This document shows, piece after piece, positions 44,558-54,159 of a stretch of DNA of 64,000 nucleotides. The first letter of the stretch is position 1; every line of letters begins with the position of its first letter. Position numbers and translations under genes: made by a program. The notes beneath the pieces were generated by a model. It did not search any database. It worked only from the letters and a program-made list of their open reading frames with translations, and was not told where the DNA came from. Origin of the DNA: [Eubacterium] siraeum (GTDB taxonomy: Bacteria; Bacillota; Clostridia; Oscillospirales; Ruminococcaceae); contig CP102281.1 of the NCBI GenBank assembly GCA_025150425.1, forward strand, positions 1,240,001-1,304,000, written 5' to 3'.

Positions 44558-45808
44558 TTATACGCCTGTATATATGCCTGCGAACAGCGGCAGCATCGTT
44601 TCATTGTCAAGTATCATATACATGAACGGACGATTAAGAATTACCTGCTTTTCGGCAATTACACACCCCTCGTCAACTAATTCCACAAGAGCGGCGGCAC
44701 CTGCCTTAGTACCTTTCTCGTTTACCTCAATTTTAGTCTTGTGAATGACTTTGCCGATGGATATATTGCCTACAGTTGATTTGCCGATGCCCGAAAAATC
44801 TGCATTGTTTTCGTCAAATGCCGTCGGCATACCAAGCTGTGACAAAGCGTTGTTCAGTGTGTCTGAATATTCATAGCTGAATTTCGGGAGCTTTGTTTCT
44901 ACGCTGCAGCTTTCGGTACTGCTTAATATCCTGCAGAGCTTTTCTCCGGATAAGGAGGATATGAATGAGGCTATATCATTATCGGGAAGTAAAGCCGCAA
45001 AGCTGTATTTCCCGCCCTTATACTGCTTGATAAAGCCTTTACAGCCGTCGCTTTCAAGATAAATGCTTTCGGTTGAATGCATCATAGTGACATTCATCAG
45101 CTTGTCTTCGGAATTTGTGAATTTTCCGTCCGAAATGTCATTTTCCTTGTAGACATTTCCCCATTCTGCATCAAAGCTGACGGCGTTTATAAGATACATT
45201 ATCGCTTCGTCCGGAATGCTGTCAAGTATGTTGTTTATCATACCGTCGGTATTGTCGCTTACCCAATTGTTGATCTCTTTGCACGTTGCGTTGTCAAATG
45301 CACGCTTGTATATCGCCGTACCGAAATAATCCGCATTTTTCTGCAAAAAGTCCTTTTCAACGGTAAGTCTGTTTTCTTCATCTCTGAACCATATCGAATT
45401 TGCGTTTTTCAGCTTGAAGTTCTCGCCCGATGTAAGCGAGCCGCTGAATGATGAAAGATATTTGTTCAGTTCGTCAAGGGGCATTCCGCTCCCGAGTACC
45501 TTTTCCATTTCATCTTTGGTCTGACCGTTTGCACCGTTTGCTGTCATTGTGAGTGCGGATGATACCGACAGGGGAGAGATAAGAGTGTTTGATTTGCCGT
45601 CAAAGCATTTCTTAAGCAGTTCAACAGAGAAATTGCCGTATGCGCTTTTAAAAGCATCGTCGGGTTTTACGGTTTCGTGGCTTGCGGCTTTGATGCCTGT
45701 CATAAGATCCGTTGTTTCGAGGGATTTTTCCGACCGACAAGCCGAGAGGGTGAGAGTTGACGCGATGAGTGAACCTGCGATTATTGCTGATAAAATTCTT
45801 CTTTTCAT
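44558..45808 (-). CDS. Lipoprotein serpin, copy 1
   Basis: 416-residue serine protease inhibitor of the serpin fold. A lipoprotein signal ends in LSAC (Cys24), so it is anchored outside the membrane. The serpin core shows NTLISPLSVSSALTMTANGA near residue 75 and ends with NRPFMYMILDNETMLPLFAGIY. The reactive centre loop hinge reads EVNEKGTKAGAAALVELV, with small residues as needed for loop insertion, so it should be inhibitory. Secreted serpins (siropins) of E. siraeum inhibit human neutrophil elastase and proteinase 3; whether this is one of them needs comparison. It lies 41 bp after copy 2 on the same strand. Confidence 0.93.
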   Translation of the reverse strand: MKRRILSAIIAGSLIASTLTLSACRSEKSLETTDLMTGIKAASHETVKPDDAFKSAYGNFSVELLKKCFDGKSNTLISPLSVSSALTMTANGANGQTKDEMEKVLGSGMPLDELNKYLSSFSGSLTSGENFKLKNANSIWFRDEENRLTVEKDFLQKNADYFGTAIYKRAFDNATCKEINNWVSDNTDGMINNILDSIPDEAIMYLINAVSFDAEWGNVYKENDISDGKFTNSEDKLMNVTMMHSTESIYLESDGCKGFIKQYKGGKYSFAALLPDNDIASFISSLSGEKLCRILSSTESCSVETKLPKFSYEYSDTLNNALSQLGMPTAFDENNADFSGIGKSTVGNISIGKVIHKTKIEVNEKGTKAGAAALVELVDEGCVIAEKQVILNRPFMYMILDNETMLPLFAGIYTGV

Positions 45809-45849
45809 ACTATTCTCCTTTCGATAGACGGTTTATGCACCGTCATTTA

Positions 45850-47085
45850 TCATATACCTGTATACACGCCTGCAAACAGCGGCAGCATCGTTTCGTTGTC
45901 GAGTATCATATACATAAACGGGCGGTTCAGGATCACCTGCTTGTCGCCGTCCGGAGCGGCGGACATAACCACGCCTGTTGCGGCGACAGCCCTTGTACCT
46001 TCTTCGGTAACGGATATCTTCGTTTTGTGTAGTACATCACTGATGAGAAGTTTATCACCCGAAATACCCGAAAAATCAGCACTGTCGGAAAAGGCTGTAG
46101 GCATACCGAGAGCTTTCAATGCTTCACTGAGTTCGGCGCTGTATTCGTACTCAAACTTCGGCATTTTAGCGACAACATTAGTGCTTTCGGCATTCTGTAA
46201 CATTTTGAAAAGCTTATCTCCATTGAGCGAACCGACAAAATCCGATATAGAAACATTGCTGTCGGGGAGAATTGCGGCGAAACCGTACTTACCGCCTTTA
46301 TATTTCTTGATAAAGCCTGTGCAGTTATCGCCGTTTATGTATTCGCTTTCTTCGGAAATCAGCATTGTGACTGACTGCTCGTTGCCGTTAGCGTCTGTGA
46401 ACGTTCCGTCTTCAACAAAGTTGTCATAGTAGTAGTTTTCCCATTTGGCATCAAATGCTGTTGCGTTGATAAGTGCAATATTTGAAAGCGCATCGCCGTT
46501 GTCAAGAAGCTTGTCGATCATACCGTCTGTATGTTCACTGACCCAATTATTGATATCGTTCACAATCTCGCTGTTATATGCACGTTTGTATATTTCGGTG
46601 TGGTAAAAGTCGGCATTGGTCTGTAAAAACTCATTGTTCACATTGAAATTGTTGTCTTTGATAAACCATATCGAATTTGCGTTTTTCAGCTTGAAACCCT
46701 CACCGGAAGTCAGCGAGCCGCTGAATGATGAAAGATATTTGTTCAGTTCGTCAAGGGGCATTCCGCTCCCGAGTACCTTTTCCATTTCATCTTTGGTCTG
46801 ACCGTTTGCACCGTTTGCTGTCATTGTGAGTGCGGATGATACCGATAGGGGAGAGATAAGAGTGTTTGATTTGCCGTCAAAGCATTTCTTAAGCAGTTCA
46901 ACAGAGAAATTGTCGTATGCACTCTTAAAAACATCGTCGGGCTTTACGGTTTCATGGCTTGCGGCTTTGATGCCTGTCATAAGATCCGTTGTTTCGAGGG
47001 ATTTTTCCGACCGGCAAGCCGAGAGTGAGAGTGCTGATATGAGTATTGCGCTTGTTAATGTGAAGGATGTAAATTTTCGTTTCAT
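45850..47085 (-). CDS. Lipoprotein serpin, copy 2
   Basis: 411 residues. Signal peptide and LSAC lipobox at Cys24, then the same serpin core as copy 1. The first 130 residues after the signal are almost the same as copy 1 in DNA and protein, while the middle and the reactive loop differ (hinge TEEGTRAVAATGVVMSAAPD), so target proteases probably differ. The start at 47085 follows GAAAGGAAC; an upstream extension lacks support. Promoter at 47185-47212. It is the first gene of the serpin operon. Confidence 0.93.
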   Translation of the reverse strand: MKRKFTSFTLTSAILISALSLSACRSEKSLETTDLMTGIKAASHETVKPDDVFKSAYDNFSVELLKKCFDGKSNTLISPLSVSSALTMTANGANGQTKDEMEKVLGSGMPLDELNKYLSSFSGSLTSGEGFKLKNANSIWFIKDNNFNVNNEFLQTNADFYHTEIYKRAYNSEIVNDINNWVSEHTDGMIDKLLDNGDALSNIALINATAFDAKWENYYYDNFVEDGTFTDANGNEQSVTMLISEESEYINGDNCTGFIKKYKGGKYGFAAILPDSNVSISDFVGSLNGDKLFKMLQNAESTNVVAKMPKFEYEYSAELSEALKALGMPTAFSDSADFSGISGDKLLISDVLHKTKISVTEEGTRAVAATGVVMSAAPDGDKQVILNRPFMYMILDNETMLPLFAGVYTGI

Positions 47086-47184
47086 AAATAGTTCCTTTCG
47101 CAGTAAGCAAATCGTGTACTGTATTCGCATATAATACAATTCAAAGCGTCTGATTGTCCACGGAATAATGTATTTTCTGATTAA

Positions 47185-47212
47185 ATTATATAATATTTTC
47201 CCTCAAAGTCAA
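47185..47212 (-). promoter_or_regulatory. Putative promoter of the serpin operon
   Basis: Minus-strand TTGACT (47207-47212), 16-bp spacer, TATAAT (47185-47190). Confidence 0.65.
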
Positions 47213-47325
47213 TAAAAGTTACAAGATTGTAACCATTTTGTCGGCATCATGCAACCGCTTTTGCCGACCGCTGAGTTCAACGGGCGGCGGTGGCGTTTTT
47301 AATGACGATATTTCGGTTTTCTCTA

Positions 47326-47355
47326 TTGACAAACTGCGTTGTGATGGATTATAAT
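47326..47355 (+). promoter_or_regulatory. Putative promoter of xylB
   Basis: TTGACA (47326-47331), 18-bp spacer, TATAAT (47350-47355), divergent from the serpin promoter. ATAAGGAG precedes the xylB ATG. Confidence 0.65.
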
Positions 47356-47425
47356 TATGTAAGGAGCGTGTAAGATTTTACACGGTAAAATTCTATGAAG
47401 TTTTTTTAAAATAAGGAGAAAAGAT

Positions 47426-48955
47426 ATGGCATACATACTCGGTGTCGATATAGGTACGTCCGGTACAAAAACAGTGCTTTTCAGCGAGGACGGCACACCT
47501 GTTGCATCGGCGCTTTACGATTATCCTCTTTACACTCCCTGCAACGGCTATGCCGAGCAGGATCCTGCGGACTGGTGGAATGCCTGTGTGAACAGCATCC
47601 GTGACGTAGTTGCAAAGAGCGGAGTTCCCGCAGATGAGATAAAGGGCGTAGGTCTTTCGGGACAGATGCACGGACTTGTAATGCTGGACAAGGATAACAA
47701 GGTAATCAGAAACAGCATTATCTGGTGCGATCAGCGTACAGGCAAGGAAGTTGTCGAGATAACCGAAAAGGTAGGTCACGACAGACTTATCGCTATCACC
47801 GCAAACCCTGCTATAACAGGCTTTACAGCCGCAAAGATAATGTGGGTAAAGAATAACGAGCCTGAAAATTATGAAAAGTGCCGCCATATTCTTCTCCCCA
47901 AGGACTATATAAGATTTATGCTCACGGGCGAGTTCGCTACAGAGGTTTCAGACGCATCGGGTATGCAGCTGCTTGATATTCCCGGCAGATGCTGGTCTGA
48001 CGAGGTTCTGACTAAGCTCGGTATCGACAAGTCGCTTCTTGCCAAGGTTTATGAAAGCCCTGAGATAACAGGTACCGTTACAAAGGCTGTAGCGCAGGCT
48101 ACAGGTCTTAAGGAGGGTACGCCCGTAGTCGGCGGTGCAGGCGATAATGCGGCTGCCGCTGTCGGAACAGGCGTAGTAGAGGACGGTAAGGCTTTTACAA
48201 CAATCGGTTCAAGCGGCGTTGTGTTTGCTCATACTTCCGATATATCTATCGACCCCAAGGGCAGAGTACATACATTCTGCTGTGCTGTGCCGGGATGCTG
48301 GCACGTTATGGGCGTTACTCAGTCCGCAGGTCTGTCGCTCAAGTGGTTCAGGGATAATTTTGCGTGGAGCGAGATGGAAACAGCCGCTTCTATGGGCGTT
48401 GACCCGTACTACCTTATGGATAAGGAAGCCGACAGCGTGCCGATAGGCGCAAACAGACTGCTCTATATGCCTTATCTCAACGGTGAGAGAACACCTCACC
48501 TTGACCCCAACGTAAGAGGTGCATTTGTAGGTCTTTCCACAATGCACAAGAAGAAGGATATGCTCAGAGCCGTTATGGAGGGCGTTTCCTATTCACTGCG
48601 TGACTGTGTTGAGGTTATGCGTGAGATGAATATAAGCATTGATGATATGATGGCTTGCGGCGGCGGCGGAACATCACCGCTGTGGCGGCAGATGCTCGCA
48701 GATCTTTATGCCTGCAACGTAAAGACTACAGCAAACAAGGAAGGCCCCGCACTCGGCGTTGCACTTCTTGCGGCAGTAGGCGCAGGTATATACAGCTCTG
48801 TTCCCGAGGCGTGCAAGGCGGTAATCAAGCCCGAAAAGATACAGGAGCCTATTGCTGAAAACAGTGCCAAGTACGAAAAGGTATATGCGCTTTACAAGAA
48901 GCTGTATCCCGCTATGAAGGCAAACTTTGACGAGCTGGCTTCACTTGATGTATAA
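47426..48955 (+). CDS. xylB: Xylulokinase
   Basis: FGGY-family sugar kinase of 509 residues that phosphorylates D-xylulose to xylulose-5-phosphate. The ATP-site [15 protein letters not shown] at the N-terminus, the substrate region [12 protein letters not shown], and the C-terminal [17 protein letters not shown] are visible. The next genes (transaldolase/FSA, later prs) suit entry of pentoses into the pentose phosphate pool. No xylose isomerase is in the window. Confidence 0.92.
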   Translation: MAYILGVDIGTSGTKTVLFSEDGTPVASALYDYPLYTPCNGYAEQDPADWWNACVNSIRDVVAKSGVPADEIKGVGLSGQMHGLVMLDKDNKVIRNSIIWCDQRTGKEVVEITEKVGHDRLIAITANPAITGFTAAKIMWVKNNEPENYEKCRHILLPKDYIRFMLTGEFATEVSDASGMQLLDIPGRCWSDEVLTKLGIDKSLLAKVYESPEITGTVTKAVAQATGLKEGTPVVGGAGDNAAAAVGTGVVEDGKAFTTIGSSGVVFAHTSDISIDPKGRVHTFCCAVPGCWHVMGVTQSAGLSLKWFRDNFAWSEMETAASMGVDPYYLMDKEADSVPIGANRLLYMPYLNGERTPHLDPNVRGAFVGLSTMHKKKDMLRAVMEGVSYSLRDCVEVMREMNISIDDMMACGGGGTSPLWRQMLADLYACNVKTTANKEGPALGVALLAAVGAGIYSSVPEACKAVIKPEKIQEPIAENSAKYEKVYALYKKLYPAMKANFDELASLDV

Positions 48956-48973
48956 TTTGCAATATTGTCAGTA

Positions 48974-49008
48974 ACGGAATACGGCTTTTGTGTGTTGCCG
49001 TAATCCGT
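48974..49008 (+). promoter_or_regulatory. Hairpin between xylB and the transaldolase gene
   Basis: ACGGAATACGGC and GCCGTAATCCGT form an imperfect 12-bp stem with an 11-nt loop. No T run follows, so it is probably a processing or stability element within an operon. Confidence 0.45.
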
Positions 49009-49050
49009 AGGAATATTATGCTAAGTCCGGTTAACCGGAAAGGAGTACCT

Positions 49051-49704
49051 ATGAAACTTTTTATCGACACAGCCAACGTTGATGACATCAGACGTGCCAA
49101 TGATATGGGCATTATCTGCGGTGTTACCACAAACCCCTCTCTTATCGCTAAAGAGGGAAGAGATTTCAAGCAGGTAGTAAAGGAAATCACAGAAATCGTA
49201 GACGGTCCTGTTTCAGCCGAAGTAATTTCGCTTGAAGCAGACAAGATGGTCGAGGAGGCTCTGCCCCTTGCCGCTATACATAAGAATATCGTTATAAAGC
49301 TCCCTATGTGCGAGGAGGGTCTTAAGGCCTGCAAGCAGCTTACCGCAAAGGGTATAAAGACAAACGTTACTCTCGTATTCTCAGCCGCTCAGGCACTTCT
49401 TGCCGCAAGAGCAGGCGCTACATTTGTAAGCCCGTTCCTCGGCAGACTTGACGATATAGGCATGGAAGGCATGAACCTTATCGAAGAGATCGTTGACATA
49501 TTCAATGCACAGGGCATTGAAACAGAGATTATCGCCGCATCTATCCGTAACCCGATGCACGTTACACAGGCGGCAAGACTCGGATGTGATATTGCAACCG
49601 TTCCTATGAACGTACTTCTCCAGATGCTTAAGCACCCCCTTACCGACAACGGTATCGACAGGTTCCTTAAGGACTGGGAAGGATTCACTTCCAAGCAGAA
49701 GTAA
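49051..49704 (+). CDS. Transaldolase / fructose-6-phosphate aldolase family (TalC type)
   Basis: 217-residue small transaldolase: [18 protein letters not shown] and [13 protein letters not shown] at the N-terminus, the Schiff-base Lys in [11 protein letters not shown], and [20 protein letters not shown]. Both transaldolase and fructose-6-phosphate aldolase activities occur in this family. The start at 49051 follows GAAAGGAG. Placed between xylB and glyA. Confidence 0.9.
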   Translation: MKLFIDTANVDDIRRANDMGIICGVTTNPSLIAKEGRDFKQVVKEITEIVDGPVSAEVISLEADKMVEEALPLAAIHKNIVIKLPMCEEGLKACKQLTAKGIKTNVTLVFSAAQALLAARAGATFVSPFLGRLDDIGMEGMNLIEEIVDIFNAQGIETEIIAASIRNPMHVTQAARLGCDIATVPMNVLLQMLKHPLTDNGIDRFLKDWEGFTSKQK

Positions 49705-49753
49705 TTAAAGCCGCTCTGAGAGCGTGCTTAAAATAACCGAAAGGAAAAATGAA

Positions 49754-51010
49754 ATGTACAGTAATTTAGTTGACACGATCGGCTTTCTCAAGGGAATAGA
49801 TCCCGATGTTGCTGACGCAATGGACAAGGAGCTTGCCCGTCAGAAAAGAAATCTTGAGCTTATTGCAAGTGAGAATATCGTTTCTCCTGCTGTTATGGCG
49901 GCTATGGGAAGCGTTCTTACGAACAAGTATGCTGAGGGATACCCCGGCAAGCGTTATTACGGCGGATGCGAGGACGTTGATATAGTTGAGAATATCGCTA
50001 TTGAACGTGCCTGCAAGCTGTTCGGAGCAAAGTATGCGAATGTACAGGCTCACTCCGGCGCACAGGCTAACACGGCGGTTTATTTTGCACTGCTGAATCC
50101 CGGCGACACGGTAATGGGTATGAGCCTTGCTCACGGCGGACACCTTACACACGGTTCTCCCGTTAACATTTCGGGCAAATACTTCAACTTCGTACCTTAC
50201 GGACTTGATGAGGAAACCGGCAGACTGAATTACGACAATATACTTGCACTTGCCAAGGAGAATAAGCCCAAGATGATCGTTGCGGGTGCGAGCGCATATC
50301 CCAGAGCAATTGACTTTGAAAAGCTCTCGGCTATTGCTAAGGAAGTCGGCGCATATCTTATGGTAGATATGGCGCACATTGCAGGTCTTGTTGCAGGCGG
50401 TCAGCATATGTCGCCCGTGCCTTATGCAGATGTTGTGACTACTACAACGCATAAGACGCTGAGAGGACCTCGTGGCGGACTTATCCTTACAAATGACGAG
50501 GAGCTTGCAAAGAAGATCAACAAGGCTATATTCCCCGGCATACAGGGCGGACCTTTAATGCACGTTATCGCCGCTAAGGCTGTATGCTTCGGCGAGGCGC
50601 TGAAGCCCGAATTTACCGAATATGCAAAGCAGATTGTAAAGAACGCATCCGTTCTTGCCGATTCTCTGCTTGAAAAGGGATTCAATCTTGTATCGGGCGG
50701 TACAGACAACCACCTTATGCTTGTTGACCTCCAGCCTTTCAATATCACAGGTAAAGAGCTTGAGAAGAAGCTCGACGAGGTGTATATCACAGTTAACAAG
50801 AATGCTATACCCAACGATCCTCAGAGTCCTTTCGTAACGAGCGGCGTGCGCATCGGTACACCTGCGGTTACCACAAGAGGATTAAAGGAAGACGATATGA
50901 AGCAGATTGCACAGTGCATCTATCTTACTGCGACCGACTTTGACAACAGCGCCGACAAGGTAAGAGAAACAGTAACTGAGATCTGCAGAAAGTACCCTCT
51001 GTACGAATAA
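49754..51010 (+). CDS. glyA: Serine hydroxymethyltransferase
   Basis: PLP enzyme that interconverts serine and glycine and loads tetrahydrofolate with one carbon. 418 residues; [17 protein letters not shown] at the N-terminus, [16 protein letters not shown], and the PLP Lys in [15 protein letters not shown]. The start at 49754 follows AAAGGA; an ATG at 49724 has none. A weak terminator hairpin follows. Confidence 0.96.
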   Translation: MYSNLVDTIGFLKGIDPDVADAMDKELARQKRNLELIASENIVSPAVMAAMGSVLTNKYAEGYPGKRYYGGCEDVDIVENIAIERACKLFGAKYANVQAHSGAQANTAVYFALLNPGDTVMGMSLAHGGHLTHGSPVNISGKYFNFVPYGLDEETGRLNYDNILALAKENKPKMIVAGASAYPRAIDFEKLSAIAKEVGAYLMVDMAHIAGLVAGGQHMSPVPYADVVTTTTHKTLRGPRGGLILTNDEELAKKINKAIFPGIQGGPLMHVIAAKAVCFGEALKPEFTEYAKQIVKNASVLADSLLEKGFNLVSGGTDNHLMLVDLQPFNITGKELEKKLDEVYITVNKNAIPNDPQSPFVTSGVRIGTPAVTTRGLKEDDMKQIAQCIYLTATDFDNSADKVRETVTEICRKYPLYE

Positions 51011-51021
51011 TTGCATATAAG

Positions 51022-51052
51022 CGAGAACGAGAGATTGATTCCCTCGTTTTCG
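51022..51052 (+). terminator. Hairpin after glyA
   Basis: CGAGAACGAG pairs with CTCGTTTTCG (one G-U). The following sequence is only mildly T-rich, so termination may be partial. Confidence 0.5.
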
Positions 51053-51101
51053 TGTTGTATAAAATATCGGTTAATTGTTGAATATAGAAAGGAATTTGTA
51101 A

Positions 51102-52250
51102 ATGACAGCATCTGCAAGAGATATTATTTTTAATCACTCGGAGAGAGTAGCTCCGCTCGGACTTATTGCTATACCCGGTTCTGAGGAGCTTGGCAAAAAG
51201 GTCAACGATTACCTTGTAACATGGTCAAGAGAAGCAGGCTACGATTATGATAATTTTCTCATTGAGAACGAATGCCCCAGATTTTCTTCCGGTGACGGTA
51301 AGGCTCTTATCAAGAACACTGTAAGAGGTTATGATGTTTATATTATTGCCGATTTCGGCAACTACAGCCTTGAATATCCGCTGTTCGGCAGAATGAACCG
51401 TATGTCGCCCGACGATCACTTCCAGAACCTCAAGCGTATCATACAGGCTATCGGCGGTAAGGCTCACCGTATCAACGTTATCACACCTATACTTTACGGC
51501 GGAAGACAGCACAGAAGAAACTACAGAGAGTCGCTTGACTGCGCTGTAGCGCTTCAGGAGCTTCAGAATATGGGCGTTTCCAATATCATTGCGTTTGACG
51601 CTCACGACCCCAGAGTATGCAACGCAGTTCCCCTGATGGGCTTTGATAATATAATCCCCACATATCAGGTGCTGAAGGCTCTGTTCAAGTATGTAAATGA
51701 CTTCAAGATGGATACTGATCATTTTATGGTTGTCAGCCCCGATGAAGGTGCGCTCAACAGAAATATGTACTATTCATCTGTCCTTGGTGTAGACCTCGGT
51801 ATGTTCTATAAAAGACGTGACTATTCGCAGGTAGTAAACGGTCGTAACCCTATCGTAGCTCACGAATATCTCGGTAACTCGGTAGAGGGCAAGGACGTGT
51901 TCATTGCGGACGATATTATTTCATCGGGCGAATCTATGCTTGATATTGCTATTGAGCTTAAGAAGCGTAACGCAAAGAGAATTTTTGCATATGCGACATA
52001 TCCTATCTTCACAAACGGTCTTGAAGCGTTTGACAAGGCCTATGCCGACGGTAAGATCGACTATGTGTTCGGTACAAACCTTTCCTACAGAACGCCCGAA
52101 CTGCTCAGCAGGGAATGGTTCTGCGAGGTTGACGTGTCGAAGTATCTGTCATATCTGATTATGGCTCTTAACCACGATATGTCTATCAGCAAGGTAATTG
52201 ATCCTCACCAGAAGATAAGCGCTTTACTTGAAAAGCACAAGAACGACTGA
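51102..52250 (+). CDS. prs: Ribose-phosphate pyrophosphokinase
   Basis: Makes PRPP for nucleotide, histidine and tryptophan synthesis. 382 residues, longer than the usual 310-320, with an N-terminal extension. FDAHDPR and VVSPDEGALNR hold the catalytic and Mg2+ sites, and FIADDIISSGESML is the PRPP-binding loop. The longer form occurs in some clostridial relatives. GAAAGGAATT lies before the ATG. Confidence 0.9.
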   Translation: MTASARDIIFNHSERVAPLGLIAIPGSEELGKKVNDYLVTWSREAGYDYDNFLIENECPRFSSGDGKALIKNTVRGYDVYIIADFGNYSLEYPLFGRMNRMSPDDHFQNLKRIIQAIGGKAHRINVITPILYGGRQHRRNYRESLDCAVALQELQNMGVSNIIAFDAHDPRVCNAVPLMGFDNIIPTYQVLKALFKYVNDFKMDTDHFMVVSPDEGALNRNMYYSSVLGVDLGMFYKRRDYSQVVNGRNPIVAHEYLGNSVEGKDVFIADDIISSGESMLDIAIELKKRNAKRIFAYATYPIFTNGLEAFDKAYADGKIDYVFGTNLSYRTPELLSREWFCEVDVSKYLSYLIMALNHDMSISKVIDPHQKISALLEKHKND

Positions 52251-52270
52251 TAAGGTAATATGATATTTCA

Positions 52271-52305
52271 GCCTCCGCTCTGTGACGGGCGGAGGCTTAT
52301 ATTTT
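52271..52305 (+). terminator. Terminator after prs
   Basis: GCCTCCGC / GCGGAGGC with a 10-nt loop, then TTATATTTT. Confidence 0.8.
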
Positions 52306-52319
52306 ACAGGAGATGAATT

Positions 52320-53570
52320 ATGCCGTTAGCAGACAGAATACGTCCTTCGACGCTTGATGAGGTTGTTGGACAAAGGCACATCTTAGCGCAGGGAAAACCG
52401 CTTTACAATATCATCAGCAGGGGAAAGATACCCAATATGATATTCTACGGTCCGTCGGGTGTGGGCAAAACCACTGTGGCAAATATTATCGCCCAAAAAA
52501 CAAGTATGAGTCTGTACAGGCTGAACGGTACGCAGGCATCGACATCTGACATAAAGGACGTTGTTGCGAATTTAGGGACATTCGGTGCGGCAGGCGGAAT
52601 TCTGCTTTTCCTTGACGAGATACAATATCTCAATAAAAAGCAGCAGCAGACACTGCTCGAATATATCGAGAGCGGAGAAATAACGCTGATTGCATCTACG
52701 ACGGAGAATCCGTATTTCTATGTATACAGTGCCGTTCTTTCACGCTGTACCGTGTTTGAATTCAAGCAGGTGACGGCGGAGGATATACTTCCTGCGGTGG
52801 AACGTGCATTCAGGCTTATGGGCGAGGAGATGCACACGCAGTTCACGCTTGAGGAAGGCGTTGTAAGCCATATTGCTTACGGCTGCGGCGGCGATGTGAG
52901 AAAGGCGGCAAATACTGTAGAGCTTTGCTGTCTTTCGAGCGAGGACGATACGGTGACGATGGAAACCGCAAAGCTGCTTACGCAGAAGAGCAGTATGAAC
53001 TACGACCGTGACGGCGATCATCATTATGATATTCTGTCGGGGCTGCAGAAGTCGATAAGAGGCTCGGATGAAAATGCGGCGCTTCATTATGCGGCACGTT
53101 TGCTTGCGGCAGGGGATATTACCTCGCTTTGCAGGCGGCTTCTTGTTATAGCGAGCGAGGATATAGGGCTTGCGTATCCTATGGCGGTGCCGATAGTAAA
53201 GGCTTGCGTTGACAGTGCATTACAGCTTGGGCTTCCTGAGGCGAGGATACCGCTGGGCGAAGCGGTCGTTCTGCTTGCGACATCGCCGAAGTCCAACAGT
53301 GCGTATCTCGGTATAAATGCCGCTATGCAGGATGTCGAGGACGGCAAAACAGGAGATATACCCAGACAGCTTCAGAACAAGCATTATGACGGAGAGGGCA
53401 ATGCGGTGAAGGGTCAGCATTATCTTTATCCGCACGACTATCCGGATCATTATGTAAAACAGCAGTATCTGCCCGACGCTATAAAGGACAGGGTCTATTA
53501 TACGTTCGGCGATAACAAATTCGAACAGCAGTCAAAGGTGTATTGGGATAAGATAAAAGGGAAGAAGTAA
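52320..53570 (+). CDS. rarA: Replication-associated recombination protein A (AAA+ ATPase)
   Basis: 416-residue RarA/MgsA/WRNIP1 ATPase acting at stalled replication forks. MPLADRIRPSTLDEVVGQRH at the N-terminus, Walker A GPSGVGKTT, Walker B LLFLDEIQ, sensor 1 STTENP, and the C-terminal tetramerisation domain (HYDGEGNAVKGQHYLYPHDYPDHYV in part). The last 23 codons and the terminator are duplicated 550 bp downstream. Confidence 0.95.
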   Translation: MPLADRIRPSTLDEVVGQRHILAQGKPLYNIISRGKIPNMIFYGPSGVGKTTVANIIAQKTSMSLYRLNGTQASTSDIKDVVANLGTFGAAGGILLFLDEIQYLNKKQQQTLLEYIESGEITLIASTTENPYFYVYSAVLSRCTVFEFKQVTAEDILPAVERAFRLMGEEMHTQFTLEEGVVSHIAYGCGGDVRKAANTVELCCLSSEDDTVTMETAKLLTQKSSMNYDRDGDHHYDILSGLQKSIRGSDENAALHYAARLLAAGDITSLCRRLLVIASEDIGLAYPMAVPIVKACVDSALQLGLPEARIPLGEAVVLLATSPKSNSAYLGINAAMQDVEDGKTGDIPRQLQNKHYDGEGNAVKGQHYLYPHDYPDHYVKQQYLPDAIKDRVYYTFGDNKFEQQSKVYWDKIKGKK

Positions 53571-53601
53571 AAGAATCCGACAGCGTTACTTGCTGTCGGA
53601 T
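53495..53601 (+). repeat. Direct repeat copy A (rarA 3' end plus terminator)
   Basis: 107 bp covering the last codons of rarA and its terminator. It recurs at 54045-54151, offset exactly 550 bp, with about two mismatches. Confidence 0.9.
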
Positions 53602-53603
53602 TT
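53576..53603 (+). terminator. Terminator after rarA
   Basis: ATCCGACAGC pairs with GCTGTCGGAT, followed by TT. It is part of the duplicated block. Confidence 0.75.
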
Positions 53604-53700
53604 CAGTTTGTAGAAAAAGTCTTGTATTTGATGTATTTCTGTTATATCATTCAGCTTCGGCTACGATAGTAAACTACTGATAGTTCTGTTTGTCGGACAG
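53602..53700. repeat. 99-bp dispersed repeat, copy 1
   Basis: Runs from TTCAGTTTGTAG to GTCGGACAG. A copy of the same length is at 55692-55790, with roughly 85-90% identity by eye. Both copies start at a transcription terminator. The best conserved part surrounds CTACGATAGTAAACTACTGA. Confidence 0.85.
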
Positions 53701-54044
53701 CCGCATTGTTTTTATTTGCACTGCTATTTATTACATTTGCTATCATTTTCTCTTTTTGTAGGGCGAGGGTCTGTGTGTGCTTTATTTGTTTCGCATCCTT
53801 GCGAAACTTTGGACACACACGCTAAGGCATCCTTGCCTTGCTTGCCCCTCCCGTCGCACTAACTTCTAACCATTCGCCAAGTTTATAATCTGTCAACTAT
53901 CAACCGTAACCCAAAGCTTAATTTCCTTGCAAATTGTTTATGGTAAGCACCACAATATTTCGGGAGGAGCAAGCTCCTCCCCTACGAAAAATACTATGTG
54001 ATAGTGCAAATGCAAAACCATACAAGCACACACAGACCATCACC
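53701..54044. other. Noncoding insert with several hairpins
   Basis: No gene seen. It contains GTTTCGCA / TGCGAAAC (53788-53807) within outer arms GTGTGTG / CACACAC, and the perfect GGGAGGAGC / GCTCCTCCC (53962-53981). The block lies between the two rarA-tail repeats. Confidence 0.5.
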
Positions 54045-54151
54045 CTATTATACGTTCGGTGATAACAAATTCGAACAGCAGTCAAAGGTGTATTGGGATA
54101 AGATAAAAGGGAAGAAGTAAAAGAATCCGACGGCGTTACTTGCTGTCGGAT
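54045..54151 (+). pseudogene. Duplicated rarA 3' fragment (direct repeat copy B)
   Basis: Encodes the same last residues as rarA (YYTFGDNKFEQQSKVYWDK and on) with the stop at 54118-54120 and a copy of the terminator, but no start or upstream gene. It is a non-functional tail fragment next to the left end of the IS200-type element. Confidence 0.85.
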
Positions 54152-54159
54152 CTTTTTGT

